A DNA stretch of 64,000 nt from Labilibaculum antarcticum. GTDB taxonomy: Bacteria; Bacteroidota; Bacteroidia; Bacteroidales; Marinifilaceae. Where the stretch lies: the NCBI RefSeq assembly GCF_002356295.1, contig NZ_AP018042.1, positions 1,086,361 to 1,150,360 on the forward strand, read 5' to 3'. The notes beneath the pieces were generated by a model, which searched no databases, was not told the DNA's origin, and was given only the letters and a program-made list of their open reading frames with translations. Positions 35,955-45,353 of the stretch are shown one piece after another (position 1 is the stretch's first letter; every line of letters starts with the position of its first letter). The position numbers and the translations under genes are program-made.

Positions 35955-36050
35955 TGTGTTTGTTTCTTTTGATCCTCTATTAAACTGATATTTTTATCTC
36001 AAATAGTTGTGCTACTACAAAGATAAAATTTCGCTGAAAGTATGCAATAG

Positions 36051-36818
36051 TTAAAATCTATACTTCCTTACATAATCTTGCTTTTGCATTCCTTCCCTCA
36101 AAATCAGTATTCCCATGTGAAATAAATCCAGACTCACAGAAATACGCTCGGCTTTCTTCATCTGATTCCAGAAGCGATGTATAGAATCATTTCTGTGTGG
36201 ATGTTGAATAACAATCATACCATTTTTTGCAAGTATCCGCTCACTATTGAAAACAAAATCAGATAGAATTTCTTCACTTGTATTTTCAGAAAACACGAGG
36301 AAATCGAATTCTGGTTTTCCCTCAAGAATGCTGCTGTAGTCAACACTCTTATAATTTTTAATTCCCATGTAATTCTGAAAAATATCGTCGGAATAGTCTC
36401 TAAATACATCTCCTTGGCCCAAGCACGAAACTTCATTCCGTGAATCAAGTTTTGCCATGTAGGCTATGGATAAACCGACTCCATCACCAAAATAAGCAGA
36501 TTTTTTTGGCCGCGCAAAATTCATTAAGCGAAACAGCAATCTATCATGTGCCTCACTTGACTTTATGATTTGAATTTCCTCTTTGTACTTCTTTACCAAA
36601 TCCTTGTCAATATTTCCAACTTCAATTTTTGATTTTAATGCATTCACAATAATCTTTCGATAAGGAAACAACTGACCAAATGCATAGTAAGACAGTTTTG
36701 CCTCAATTACATTAACAATCAAATGAAAAGTAAAGGGAGAATGAACTCCAAACCCTTTTCGGCGAAAAGCTTTTAATCGGTAAAAACGTTTTTTTAATTT
36801 GTAGTGGATTCGACCCAT
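36051..36818 (-). CDS. SAM-methyltransferase-like protein, Bacteroidota type
   Basis: 255 aa. It starts with a basic helix and the segment GFGVHSPFTFHLI (about 21-33). A Rossmann-like core follows: YFGDGVGLSIAYMAKLDSRN (about 113-132), a later acidic strand FDFLVFSENTSEE, and GMIVIQHPHRNDS. This fits a class I SAM-dependent O-methyltransferase-like fold, but the glycine-rich motif is imperfect (GDGVG). It may be degenerate or bind a different ligand. The substrate is unknown. Confidence 0.6.
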   Translation of the reverse strand: MGRIHYKLKKRFYRLKAFRRKGFGVHSPFTFHLIVNVIEAKLSYYAFGQLFPYRKIIVNALKSKIEVGNIDKDLVKKYKEEIQIIKSSEAHDRLLFRLMNFARPKKSAYFGDGVGLSIAYMAKLDSRNEVSCLGQGDVFRDYSDDIFQNYMGIKNYKSVDYSSILEGKPEFDFLVFSENTSEEILSDFVFNSERILAKNGMIVIQHPHRNDSIHRFWNQMKKAERISVSLDLFHMGILILREGMQKQDYVRKYRF

Positions 36819-36977
36819 GATGACTAGTAAATAGAATTGGCGAATTTAATCGTAAATTTGAATTCTTCAAATTCTTCAAGCAAGATATCGCCTGTTGCAC
36901 TGATAATCGTAATAATATTAGTTATAATATAGCAAAAGATTAAGCTTTCATTTCTTTAAAATTTAAGTTTTTCAATT

Positions 36978-36985
36978 TACTTTTG
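36978..36985 (+). promoter_or_regulatory. Promoter -7 box upstream of recG
   Basis: TACTTTTG is an exact TAnnTTTG match, 82 bp before the recG start. There is no clear -33 TTG at the expected distance. Confidence 0.4.
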
Positions 36986-37067
36986 TTTGTACTTTTAGGT
37001 TTTTGAAGAGTTTTACACAAAAGGGAAAAAAATTCCTTTCCTTTTAAAATAGATTAGAATAGTTAGA

Positions 37068-39173
37068 ATGTCAGAATTAGCGGGACTCGATATTAAATTT
37101 TTAGCAGGTGTTGGCCCCAAAAGGGCTGCTATTCTCAATAAGGAATTATCCATTTACAGTTACGAAGATTTACTGTACCACTTCCCCTATAAATATATCG
37201 ACAGAACTAAATTTTACGAAATCAGTGAAATTCATTCAAAACTGCCATATATTCAAGTAAGAGGTGAAATTACCAGTATCGAAGTAATTGGCGAAAAGCG
37301 CCAGCAACGGTTGGTGGCACATTTTACCGATGGGAAAGGCGTATTGGAACTAGTCTGGTTCAAGGGAATTAAATACATTAAGCCAAGTCTTAAACCCAAC
37401 ACAGAATATATTGTTTTTGGTAAACCTTCCGAATTCAATCGAAAAATAAATGTTGTTCACCCTGAACTTGAAGAGAGTGAGGCGAAAAATGGAAAATTGA
37501 ATGCTTCGTTGCAATCTTTTTATCTGACTACCGAAAGGATGAAAAGTAGTTTTATCAATTCGAAAGCCATTCACAAACTTCAGGAAAATGCTTTGCAATC
37601 CTTGAATGGAAAAATACCGGAAACCCTACCTGCAAGCCTAACAAAAAAGATAGGATTAATAAATCTTCACGAAGCGCTTACACAGATTCATTTTCCGAGT
37701 GATACGGAAGTATTAAAAAAGGCCACCTACCGTTTAAAATTTGAAGAACTGTTTTACATTCAGCTAAACATTCTTAAAATGAAGATGAAGCGCAAGGTGC
37801 TTTATCGCGGTCATCAGTTCACTAAAATAGGTGCGAATTTCAATCAGTTTTTTCAAACCAAACTTCCCTTCGAACTTACCAATGCTCAAAAAAGGGTTAT
37901 CAAAGAAATTCGAAAAGATGTGGGTAGCGGAAAACAAATGAATCGCCTTTTACAGGGAGATGTGGGCAGTGGCAAAACAATGGTTGGATTGATGTGTATG
38001 CTTATAGGACTTGACAATGGTTGTCAGTCTTGTTTGATGGCTCCCACTGAGATTTTAGCAACTCAACACATGGAATCCATTAGTGAATATTTAGAAGGTC
38101 TTGATATAAAAGTGGCTTTGCTTACCGGATCAACAAAACAGAAAGACCGCAAAATTATTCATGAACAACTACTAAATGGAGAGTTGCATATCTTGATTGG
38201 AACTCATGCGCTGTTAGAAGACATTGTTCAATTCAACAACCTGGGTTTAGTAATTATCGATGAACAACATCGATTTGGTGTTGCTCAGCGTGCGCGCTTG
38301 TGGAAAAAAAACAACGTCCCTCCTCACATTTTAGTGATGACTGCAACGCCTATTCCAAGAACACTTGCCATGACTCTTTATGGTGATTTGGACGTTTCTG
38401 TAATTGATGAGCTCCCTCCCGGACGAAAGCCGATACAAACGGTTCATTACTTTGAAAAAAGGAGAAAACAAGTGTACGACTTCATGAAAAAGCAGATTGA
38501 TTTGGGGAGACAAATCTATTTGGTTTATCCAATGATTAAAGAATCTGAAAAAATGGATTTCAAAAATCTGGAAGAAGGATACGAAAGTGTTTCCGAATAC
38601 TTCCCCTCTGAAAAATATAGCATCAGCAAGGTTCATGGAAAAATGAAACCGGCCGAAAAAGAAGCGGAAATGCAACGATTTGCCAAAGGAGAAACACAAA
38701 TAATGGTAGCGACTACAGTTATTGAAGTTGGCGTTAATATTCCCAATGCTTCTGTAATGATTATTGAAAGCACCGAACGTTTTGGATTATCTCAGCTACA
38801 CCAATTGAGAGGTCGCGTAGGACGTGGAGCCGAACAATCCTACTGCATTCTTATGTCTTCCTACAAAATCTCAAACGAATCGCGAAAGCGTATTGAAACA
38901 ATGGTGCGCACGAACGATGGCTTTGAAATTGCTGAAGTAGATCTTAAACTTCGTGGCCCCGGAGATATTGAGGGAACTCAGCAAAGCGGAATCTCTTACG
39001 ACCTGAAAATTGCCAATCTTGGCAAGGATGGTCAAATACTTCAATATGCAAGAGATATTGCTCAGGAAATACTCGACAATGATCCATTACTGGATAAGGA
39101 AGAAAACTTTACGCTCGCAAAACAGGTAAAACGACTTAGCAAAACAAAAATAAATTGGAGTGTTATCAGTTAA
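37068..39173 (+). CDS. recG: ATP-dependent DNA helicase RecG
   Basis: 701 aa, full length. The wedge/OB domain (about 60-160) binds branched DNA. The helicase core has Walker A GDVGSGKT (about 298-305), the RecG-specific DEQHRFG box at about 397-403, TATPIPRTLAMTLYG, and motif VI HQLRGRVGRG. The C-terminal DLKLRGPGDIEGTQQSG is the hairpin/translocation motif. RecG remodels stalled replication forks. It is monocistronic. Confidence 0.97.
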   Translation: MSELAGLDIKFLAGVGPKRAAILNKELSIYSYEDLLYHFPYKYIDRTKFYEISEIHSKLPYIQVRGEITSIEVIGEKRQQRLVAHFTDGKGVLELVWFKGIKYIKPSLKPNTEYIVFGKPSEFNRKINVVHPELEESEAKNGKLNASLQSFYLTTERMKSSFINSKAIHKLQENALQSLNGKIPETLPASLTKKIGLINLHEALTQIHFPSDTEVLKKATYRLKFEELFYIQLNILKMKMKRKVLYRGHQFTKIGANFNQFFQTKLPFELTNAQKRVIKEIRKDVGSGKQMNRLLQGDVGSGKTMVGLMCMLIGLDNGCQSCLMAPTEILATQHMESISEYLEGLDIKVALLTGSTKQKDRKIIHEQLLNGELHILIGTHALLEDIVQFNNLGLVIIDEQHRFGVAQRARLWKKNNVPPHILVMTATPIPRTLAMTLYGDLDVSVIDELPPGRKPIQTVHYFEKRRKQVYDFMKKQIDLGRQIYLVYPMIKESEKMDFKNLEEGYESVSEYFPSEKYSISKVHGKMKPAEKEAEMQRFAKGETQIMVATTVIEVGVNIPNASVMIIESTERFGLSQLHQLRGRVGRGAEQSYCILMSSYKISNESRKRIETMVRTNDGFEIAEVDLKLRGPGDIEGTQQSGISYDLKIANLGKDGQILQYARDIAQEILDNDPLLDKEENFTLAKQVKRLSKTKINWSVIS

Positions 39174-39307
39174 TAAATTACCCATACTTATAATTAATTC
39201 TTAATTTAAAGGCAATGAATTTCTGAATCCAAACAATTTAAAGTGCAACATAGGGGGAAACCGCCTCTTTGCGGTACTATCTAATAGTAACTATTTATAA
39301 ATCTATT

Positions 39308-40702
39308 ATGAAAAAAACGCTAAAACTACCCGCCTTAGTAACGCTTATGTTGTTTCTTTTAATCGGTACAAGTAAAGCTCAGGATAATTATCCTTCTTTT
39401 GGTTTCGATAATTCCTTTACGAACCTCAGCAATCCAGATTCAATAAGCATGTTTACCGGAGCATTTGCCTTTGCGCAAATTGGTGGTGAAAATTATGCAG
39501 GTGTTCGGTTCCAACCCGATTTAAGCTTTGGAAAAGTAGGCATAGGTATGGATGTTCCTGTTTATTTTAACTTGGACAATGGTGATTTTTACACCGATGA
39601 ATTCAAAAGCGGAACCGGAGTTCTTCGATTGATTAGCTACTTGCGTTACGGAAGAAAAAAGAAAGATCCGGTTTATTTAAAACTAGGTCAACTGCAAGGC
39701 GAATCGTTAGGATATGGTAGTTTATTGAATAACTACAGCAACTCTCCCAGCTTCGAGAAAAGAAAAGTCGGCTTAAGTTATGATATCCGTATTAAAAAGA
39801 TTTATGGTGTAGAAGGAATGTACAGCGATTTCAACACGCAATCCTGTAATTTATTTGCCGTTCGGCCATATGTTCGTCCTTTTGGTGCCAGTGGAATTCC
39901 TGTTGTTAAAACACTTGATTTTGGATTTAGTTACATCACCGACAATGATCAGACCAATCGATTTGGTAAGAACACTGGTGTTAATGAATTTCTATCTGAT
40001 GGAATAAAAGCCTACGGGTTAGATATGGGAATCCTCATCATAAACTCTGGTTTTATTAACCTTACCGGATATGCACACTATAGCAGACTAGGCAAAGTAA
40101 AATCGGATTCTCTTATGGCATACCACCAACTAATACCACCAACACAAGGATATGATGCTGGAAAAGGAACAGGAATTGGTTTTAATGCAAATATGAATGT
40201 AATTGGAAATTTGTTCCGTTTGAATTCAAGAATTGAGCGGCTTTGGTATAGCGACAACTACATACCACAATTTTTCGATGCGATGTATGAAGTAAATAAA
40301 GATGCTAAAATTGCAGCTTTGGGTAATGTTAAGAGTCAACAAGGAATTTATGGATCGTTAACAGCTTCGGTATTCGATAAAATAATGCTTGGCGGTAATT
40401 TGCTGCTACCTGACAATGTAAGTGCTGAATCTCCAGCTACACTGCAATTAAATTTAAGAACTCAGGATTTGTTTGATAAAATCATTATTGAAGGTTACTA
40501 CACCAAAGGAAATCTGACAAAAATAGGTGACACCTTTAAATTTGATTCAAACTCACTTGCTTTAATGAGGTTTGCCTACAAAATAACTCCAATTTTAGTA
40601 ACTGGCGTTGATTATCGCTGGAGCTGGAGCGAACAAGCAGATGGATCGTTTAAAGCTGACAATTCTGTAATGCCGTATATGGCTCTAAGATTTCAATTCT
40701 AA
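39308..40702 (+). CDS. Predicted outer-membrane beta-barrel protein
   Basis: 464 aa from ATG 39308, where a clear signal peptide begins (MKKTLKLPALVTLMLFLLIG, cleavage near SKAQ). An ATG 13 codons upstream is unlikely. The rest alternates hydrophobic and polar residues and ends with LRFQF, a C-terminal aromatic typical of barrels inserted by BAM. I do not recognise a named family. It sits alone between recG and the rnf upstream region. Confidence 0.7.
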   Translation: MKKTLKLPALVTLMLFLLIGTSKAQDNYPSFGFDNSFTNLSNPDSISMFTGAFAFAQIGGENYAGVRFQPDLSFGKVGIGMDVPVYFNLDNGDFYTDEFKSGTGVLRLISYLRYGRKKKDPVYLKLGQLQGESLGYGSLLNNYSNSPSFEKRKVGLSYDIRIKKIYGVEGMYSDFNTQSCNLFAVRPYVRPFGASGIPVVKTLDFGFSYITDNDQTNRFGKNTGVNEFLSDGIKAYGLDMGILIINSGFINLTGYAHYSRLGKVKSDSLMAYHQLIPPTQGYDAGKGTGIGFNANMNVIGNLFRLNSRIERLWYSDNYIPQFFDAMYEVNKDAKIAALGNVKSQQGIYGSLTASVFDKIMLGGNLLLPDNVSAESPATLQLNLRTQDLFDKIIIEGYYTKGNLTKIGDTFKFDSNSLALMRFAYKITPILVTGVDYRWSWSEQADGSFKADNSVMPYMALRFQF

Positions 40703-40743
40703 TAAATATTGAGACATATCTACAAAAGCATCTTCACCTAAGG

Positions 40744-40911
40744 AATCATTTTAACAACATTTTTTTGAAAAGGAAACAAAATAGAATCGTTTTAACAGCA
40801 TTTTAAAAAAAAGACAACAAAACAGAATCATTTTAACAGCATTTTTTAAAAAAAACAACAAAACAGAATCGTTTTAACAACATTTTTTGAAAAAGGCAAC
40901 AAAACAGAATC
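40744..40911. repeat. Tandem array of four 41-bp AT-rich units
   Basis: AATC words start at 40744, 40785, 40826, 40867 and 40908, exactly 41 bp apart. The units follow the pattern AATCGTTTTAACAgCATTTT, an A/G-rich tract, then CAACAAAACAG. Across unit borders AAAAC-AGAATC-GTTTT forms a small hairpin. No ORF spans the array. The sequence is unrelated to the 41-bp array near 18.4 kb, but the period is identical. Confidence 0.85.
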
Positions 40912-40949
40912 GTTTTTATCTCATTTCTAAGGATAATGAGATAAAAACG
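40911..40949. repeat. Perfect 15-bp inverted repeat at the end of the 41-bp array
   Basis: CGTTTTTATCTCATT (40911-40925) and AATGAGATAAAAACG (40935-40949) are perfect reverse complements around a 9-nt loop. The left arm merges with the last partial repeat unit. It could be a terminator-like end for transcripts from either side, but no long T run follows it. Confidence 0.75.
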
Positions 40950-41534
40950 AATTGTAAAAACAACATTTTTTGCAAGGCTCCCATCTGAAAATCCGAATCA
41001 TCGAATGACACAAAAATAAAGCAATTGAAATGAGACACGGGCCGATTATTTCAAAACAACAATCGCTAAAAAATCAGCTCGAGGATATCGAAATTCGAAC
41101 AATTGCATTCATCTGATTTGTTTTATTTGAGGCGAACTTAAATTTGATTATCCGCTGTATTTGAGAAAAAGTCAAAATTTCTTGACCAAAGTCTTTCCCT
41201 ACCCATTTTATTCATAATGAATCTAAATTAATACGTTTGCAAAACAGACTCATATTACCGATTTTTTTCAATAATAGCCCAAACTATCTGTATTCAATAG
41301 AGATACAAGAAAAATTGTAATCTCTACTTTACAAAAGTAGGGAACTCCCTCTATTTAAACACACTATAAATTGACTTTTACCCGAATCGAATGCAATCTA
41401 AAGTACTATTTTTGTTGCGCTGTGTTAAATAACATCCATTTACTACCAACATGACTAGGTGAATGTTACATGTATAAATCTCATCTGCTTAGGCAGGAGT
41501 TTTCGAGTATAAACGACAAAAAAGGGAAAAGTAA
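40950..41534. other. Long upstream region of the rnf operon
   Basis: A 585-bp non-coding stretch. It contains two adjacent small hairpins (CTACTTT/AAAGTAG and GGGAACTCCC, about 41321-41352), a -7-like box TATTTTTG at 41407-41414, and CTGC-TTAG-GCAG just before the operon. The length of the leader (about 110 nt from the box to the first start codon) leaves room for 5'-UTR control. A 28-codon frame at 41030 has no support. I recognise no known riboswitch. Confidence 0.5.
41407..41414 (+). promoter_or_regulatory. Probable promoter -7 box for the rnf operon
   Basis: TATTTTTG is an exact TAnnTTTG match, 121 bp upstream of the rseC-like gene. No convincing -33 TTG is at the standard distance. Confidence 0.45.
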
Positions 41535-41963
41535 ATGCAAGATCCCAATAAAATTGATCACGAAGGGACTATCCTTGAAATAGAGGAGGGTAAGATTACG
41601 GTAGGCATTGTAAATGTCTCTGCCTGTTCTGCTTGTCATGCCAAAGGTGCTTGCTCCATGTCTGATATGAAAGACAAATCGATTGATGTTATTGATTACA
41701 GTAACAAATTTAAAGTTGGAGAAAAGGTAAACCTAAGCTATCGGGAATCCTTAGGATGGTTGGCTATGTTCCTTGCTTATGTGCTGCCATTTGTATTAGT
41801 AGTACTTGCCCTTATCCTTGCAACAACAATTACAAGCAATGAATTAATAAGTGGAATATCGGCATTAGCCATATTACTACCTTACTATATAGTTCTGTCC
41901 TTTTTCAAGAGACATTTTAAGAAAACTTTTTCATTTACAATCGAAAAAATCGTAAACATTTAA
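41535..41963 (+). CDS. SoxR-reducing system protein RseC family
   Basis: 142 aa. The N-terminal cytoplasmic part has the Cys motif CSACHAKGACS (about 34-44), probably binding an Fe-S cluster. Two membrane helices follow (about 73-98 and 103-125). RseC is encoded with the rnf genes in many bacteria and helps electron delivery or sigma/SoxR control. Here it is the first gene of the rnf operon, 3 bp before rnfB, with a purine-rich AAAGGGAAAAG ahead of the start. Confidence 0.88.
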   Translation: MQDPNKIDHEGTILEIEEGKITVGIVNVSACSACHAKGACSMSDMKDKSIDVIDYSNKFKVGEKVNLSYRESLGWLAMFLAYVLPFVLVVLALILATTITSNELISGISALAILLPYYIVLSFFKRHFKKTFSFTIEKIVNI

Positions 41964-41966
41964 GCT

Positions 41967-42917
41967 ATGAACATTATAGTTATCACTATTCTGGCTTTGT
42001 GTGCTATTGGAGTAACAGCAGCAATTATTCTGTTTTTTGTAGCGCAAAAATTCAAAGTGTATGAAGATCCTCGCATCGACGAGGTAGAAGAAGCATTACC
42101 TGCCGCGAATTGTGGCGGTTGTGGTTATCCTGGATGTAGGGCATTTGCCGAAGCATTGGTAAAAGCTGACGACATTTCAAAAATGAACTGCCCGGTGGGT
42201 GGGAATTCTGTGATGTCGCAAGTTGGATCTATTCTTGGACATGAAATAAAAGCAGCCGAACCTACTGTTGCAGTTGTTCGTTGTAACGGAACTTGCGAAA
42301 ACAGACCTAAAACCAATCAGTATGATGGTGCAGCGTCTTGTACAATTGCAGCTTCTCTTTACAGCGGTGAAACAGGATGCCAGTATGGTTGTTTAGGCTT
42401 AGGTGAGTGTGTTGATGCCTGTAATTTCGATGCCATGTATATGGATAAGGAAACAGGTCTTCCTGTTATTATCGAAGACAAATGTGTTTCTTGTGGTGCA
42501 TGTGTTGCAGCTTGTCCTAAAGACATTATTGAGCTTCGTAACAAAGGGCCAAAAAGTCGACGAATCTTTGTGTCTTGTGTAAATAAGGACAAAGGTGGTG
42601 TAGCTAAAAAAGCTTGTAGCGTTGCCTGTATTGGTTGTGGCAAGTGTGTTAAGGAATGTCCTTTTGATGCCATCACTTTGGAAAACAACCTTGCTTACAT
42701 CGACTACAGCAAATGTAAACTTTGCCGAAAGTGTGTACTTGTTTGCCCAACGCATGCTATTCACGAGTTGAATTTTCCACCTCGTAAAGAAAAGCCTGCC
42801 GAAAAGCCGATTGCCGCAACGGTAAAACCTGCTGCAGCACCAAAAGCTGAGGCTAAGACAGAAGAGGCTCCGAAAGTAGAGCCAACTGCAAATGACGAAA
42901 CAACTGAGAACAAATAA
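41967..42917 (+). CDS. rnfB: Rnf electron transport complex subunit RnfB
   Basis: 316 aa. An N-terminal membrane anchor (about 2-26) is followed by a 4Fe-4S domain with CGGCGYPGC (about 50-58). Ferredoxin-type clusters follow: CVSCGACVAACPKD, CIGCGKCVKECPFDA and CKLCRKCVLVCPTHAI. A Lys/Glu/Ala-rich tail (about 270-316) is longer than in the E. coli protein. RnfB accepts electrons from ferredoxin and passes them to the membrane complex that pumps Na+ or H+. Confidence 0.96.
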   Translation: MNIIVITILALCAIGVTAAIILFFVAQKFKVYEDPRIDEVEEALPAANCGGCGYPGCRAFAEALVKADDISKMNCPVGGNSVMSQVGSILGHEIKAAEPTVAVVRCNGTCENRPKTNQYDGAASCTIAASLYSGETGCQYGCLGLGECVDACNFDAMYMDKETGLPVIIEDKCVSCGACVAACPKDIIELRNKGPKSRRIFVSCVNKDKGGVAKKACSVACIGCGKCVKECPFDAITLENNLAYIDYSKCKLCRKCVLVCPTHAIHELNFPPRKEKPAEKPIAATVKPAAAPKAEAKTEEAPKVEPTANDETTENK

Positions 42918-42932
42918 ATAGGAGGATCATCA

Positions 42933-44261
42933 GTGTTAAAAACATTCTCATTAGGAGGTATTCATCCTGCCGAAAACAAATTGTCGGCAAACAGCGCAAT
43001 CCAGGTATTGCCAATACCCGAAATAGTAAGTATTCCAATTTCTCAACATATTGGTGCTCCGGCTACTCCGATCGTTAAAAAGGGCGACGAAGTTAAAGTA
43101 GGACAATTAATCGCTAAATCATCAGGATTTGTATCTGCAAACATCCACTCTTCCGTTTCAGGAACTGTGTTTAAAGTAGATGAGATTATTGATGCAAGTA
43201 GTTTCCGCAGAACATGTGTCATCATTAAAGTTGATGGCGATGAATGGATGGAAACAATTGATCGCAGCAAAGATTTGGTAAAAGAAATCAGCGCAAGCAA
43301 GGAAGAAATTGTAAAAAAAATAGCCGAAGCTGGAATTGTTGGTTTAGGTGGAGCAACCTTCCCTGCTCATGTAAAACTATCGGTTCCTCCGGGAAAAACT
43401 GCCGACGTTTTAATCATTAACGCAGTGGAATGCGAACCTTACCTTACCTCTGACCACCGGGTTATGCTCGAAAAAGGGGATGAAGTATTGGTTGGAACCC
43501 AGGTTTTAATGAAAGCCTTAGGTGTTGATAAAGCCATTATTGGCATTGAAAACAACAAACCTGATGCAATAGCTCATTTGACAAAACTTGCTGCAAATTA
43601 TCAGGGAATTGAAATTTGCCCGTTAAAAACACAATACCCTCAAGGTGGTGAGAAACAATTAATTTCGGCTACAATAAAACGTGAAATTCCATCGGGAGCT
43701 CTTCCTATTGAAGTAGGTGCAGTGGTTCAAAACGTTGGAACAGCACTTGCTGTTTACGAAGCTGTTCAGAAAAACAAACCTCTTTTCGAACGGGTAGCAA
43801 CCATTACCGGGAAATCATTAAAAAATCCTTCAAACTGGCTATTCCGAATAGGAACTCCTGTTAAAGATTTGGTTGATGCTGCCGGAGGATTACCTGAAGA
43901 TACAGGTAAAATAATAGGCGGTGGTCCGATGATGGGAAAAGCATTAACAACAATTGATGTTCCTTTAACCAAAGGAAGCTCAGGCTTATTACTTATACCT
44001 CGCGAAGAAGCTGCCCGTAAAGAAGCTAAGCCTTGTATTCGTTGTGGCAAATGTGTTTCTGTTTGTCCTATGGGACTTGAACCATTCTTACTAATGGTTT
44101 TGGCCGACAAAAAAGAATACGAGCGTTTGGAAAGCGATGCTGTTATGGATTGTATTGAGTGTGGCTCTTGTAGTTTTACTTGTCCTGCAAACCGTCCATT
44201 ATTGGATTACATCCGATTAGGAAAAGGTAAAGTTGGACAAATCATGAGATCAAGAAAATAA
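42933..44261 (+). CDS. rnfC: Rnf electron transport complex subunit RnfC
   Basis: 442 aa. Start is GTG (42933-42935), fixed by a strong AGGAGG 8 bp upstream, which is unusual for Bacteroidota. RnfC is the peripheral NADH-binding subunit. The glycine-rich GIVGLGGATFPAHVK is at about 134-148. Two 4Fe-4S motifs, CIRCGKCVSVCPMGLEP and CIECGSCSFTCPANRP, lie near the C-terminus. It is short compared with proteobacterial RnfC, which carries a long tail. Confidence 0.96.
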   Translation: MLKTFSLGGIHPAENKLSANSAIQVLPIPEIVSIPISQHIGAPATPIVKKGDEVKVGQLIAKSSGFVSANIHSSVSGTVFKVDEIIDASSFRRTCVIIKVDGDEWMETIDRSKDLVKEISASKEEIVKKIAEAGIVGLGGATFPAHVKLSVPPGKTADVLIINAVECEPYLTSDHRVMLEKGDEVLVGTQVLMKALGVDKAIIGIENNKPDAIAHLTKLAANYQGIEICPLKTQYPQGGEKQLISATIKREIPSGALPIEVGAVVQNVGTALAVYEAVQKNKPLFERVATITGKSLKNPSNWLFRIGTPVKDLVDAAGGLPEDTGKIIGGGPMMGKALTTIDVPLTKGSSGLLLIPREEAARKEAKPCIRCGKCVSVCPMGLEPFLLMVLADKKEYERLESDAVMDCIECGSCSFTCPANRPLLDYIRLGKGKVGQIMRSRK

Positions 44262-44355
44262 AATCAATTAGGAATTATGGGTTAAGAATGACGGATTACA
44301 CATTCATTTGCATACTCATTCATCCTATTACTAATAAACAAATTTACAAATAGAT

Positions 44356-45351
44356 ATGAACACCAAAGTACTAATCGCCCCGTCTCCACACGTTCATAGT
44401 GGAGATTCCATACAAAAGAACATGTATGGAGTGGTATTTGCGATGCTTCCGGCACTTATTTTTTCGTTCGTTTACTTTGGCATGGGTGCAATTATTGTCA
44501 CCCTAACTGCCGTAGCATCTTGTTATCTTTTCGAATTTTTAATTACGAAATACCTGCTTAAAAAAGTTCCAACCATTACCGATGGTTCTGCATTAATCAC
44601 AGGTATTCTGTTGGCCTTTAACGTGCCAGCCAACCTACCTATCTGGATTATTCTGATTGGAGCTTTGGTTGCTATTGGTATTGGCAAAATGACATTCGGA
44701 GGTTTAGGAAACAATGTATTTAACCCGGCTTTAGTAGGTCGTGTATTTCTATTGATTTCCTTCCCGGTTCAAATGACCAGCTGGCCAAAAGCTTTAGGCT
44801 TCAACACATCCTATTTAGATGCAGAAACCGGTGCTACGCCATTGGCTATTATTAAAGAAGGATTAAAAAACGGGGAACCATTGTCTCAATTAATGCACGA
44901 CGTACCCAGTAATCTGGATTTACTAATGGGAAACATGGGTGGATCTATGGGGGAAGTTGCCGGTGCTGCTTTACTTCTTGGTTTGGCTTACATGCTATTC
45001 AAAAAGATCATTACCTGGCACATTCCTGTTGCTGTACTTGGAACAGTAGCTGTTTTTAGCGGTATTCTTCACATGGCTAATCCTGAAGCATATGCTGGTC
45101 CGTTATTTCATCTTCTTACAGGAGGTTTATTACTAGGTGCTATTTTTATGGCAACCGACTATGTTACCTCTCCTATGTCGAACAAAGGAATGTTAATATA
45201 TGGTATTGGAATCGGCTTTCTAACTGTAATCATCCGTGTATTCGGAGCTTATCCAGAAGGAGTTTCATTTGCAATTCTTATTATGAATGCATTTGTACCA
45301 CTCATTAATGTGTATGTTAAACCTAAACGTTTCGGCGAAAAAAGGAAATAA
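44356..45351 (+). CDS. rnfD: Rnf electron transport complex subunit RnfD
   Basis: 331 aa, polytopic. It contains the flavinylation motif TGAT at 158-161 (in AETGATPLA), where FMN is bound covalently to the second Thr in NqrB/RnfD proteins. Membrane helices cover most of the protein. A 94-bp spacer separates it from rnfC, longer than any other gap in the operon. It overlaps no neighbour. Confidence 0.95.
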   Translation: MNTKVLIAPSPHVHSGDSIQKNMYGVVFAMLPALIFSFVYFGMGAIIVTLTAVASCYLFEFLITKYLLKKVPTITDGSALITGILLAFNVPANLPIWIILIGALVAIGIGKMTFGGLGNNVFNPALVGRVFLLISFPVQMTSWPKALGFNTSYLDAETGATPLAIIKEGLKNGEPLSQLMHDVPSNLDLLMGNMGGSMGEVAGAALLLGLAYMLFKKIITWHIPVAVLGTVAVFSGILHMANPEAYAGPLFHLLTGGLLLGAIFMATDYVTSPMSNKGMLIYGIGIGFLTVIIRVFGAYPEGVSFAILIMNAFVPLINVYVKPKRFGEKRK

Positions 45352-45353
45352 TT

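Noticed and set aside
35955-36050. Cobalamin riboswitch upstream of the adenosyltransferase
   Set aside because: The gap is only about 96 bp and lacks any B12-box-like sequence.
39174-39307. Small riboswitch before the outer-membrane protein gene (CCGC-CTCTTT-GCGG hairpin)
   Set aside because: Only one short stem is present; it does not match any riboswitch class I can recall.
40744-40911. CRISPR array or coding repeat
   Set aside because: No unique spacers, and the 41-bp period breaks any reading frame.
41030-41116. 28-codon ORF in the rnf upstream region
   Set aside because: No ribosome-binding site, no notable composition and no terminator nearby, unlike the Cys leaders at 10.9-11.2 kb.
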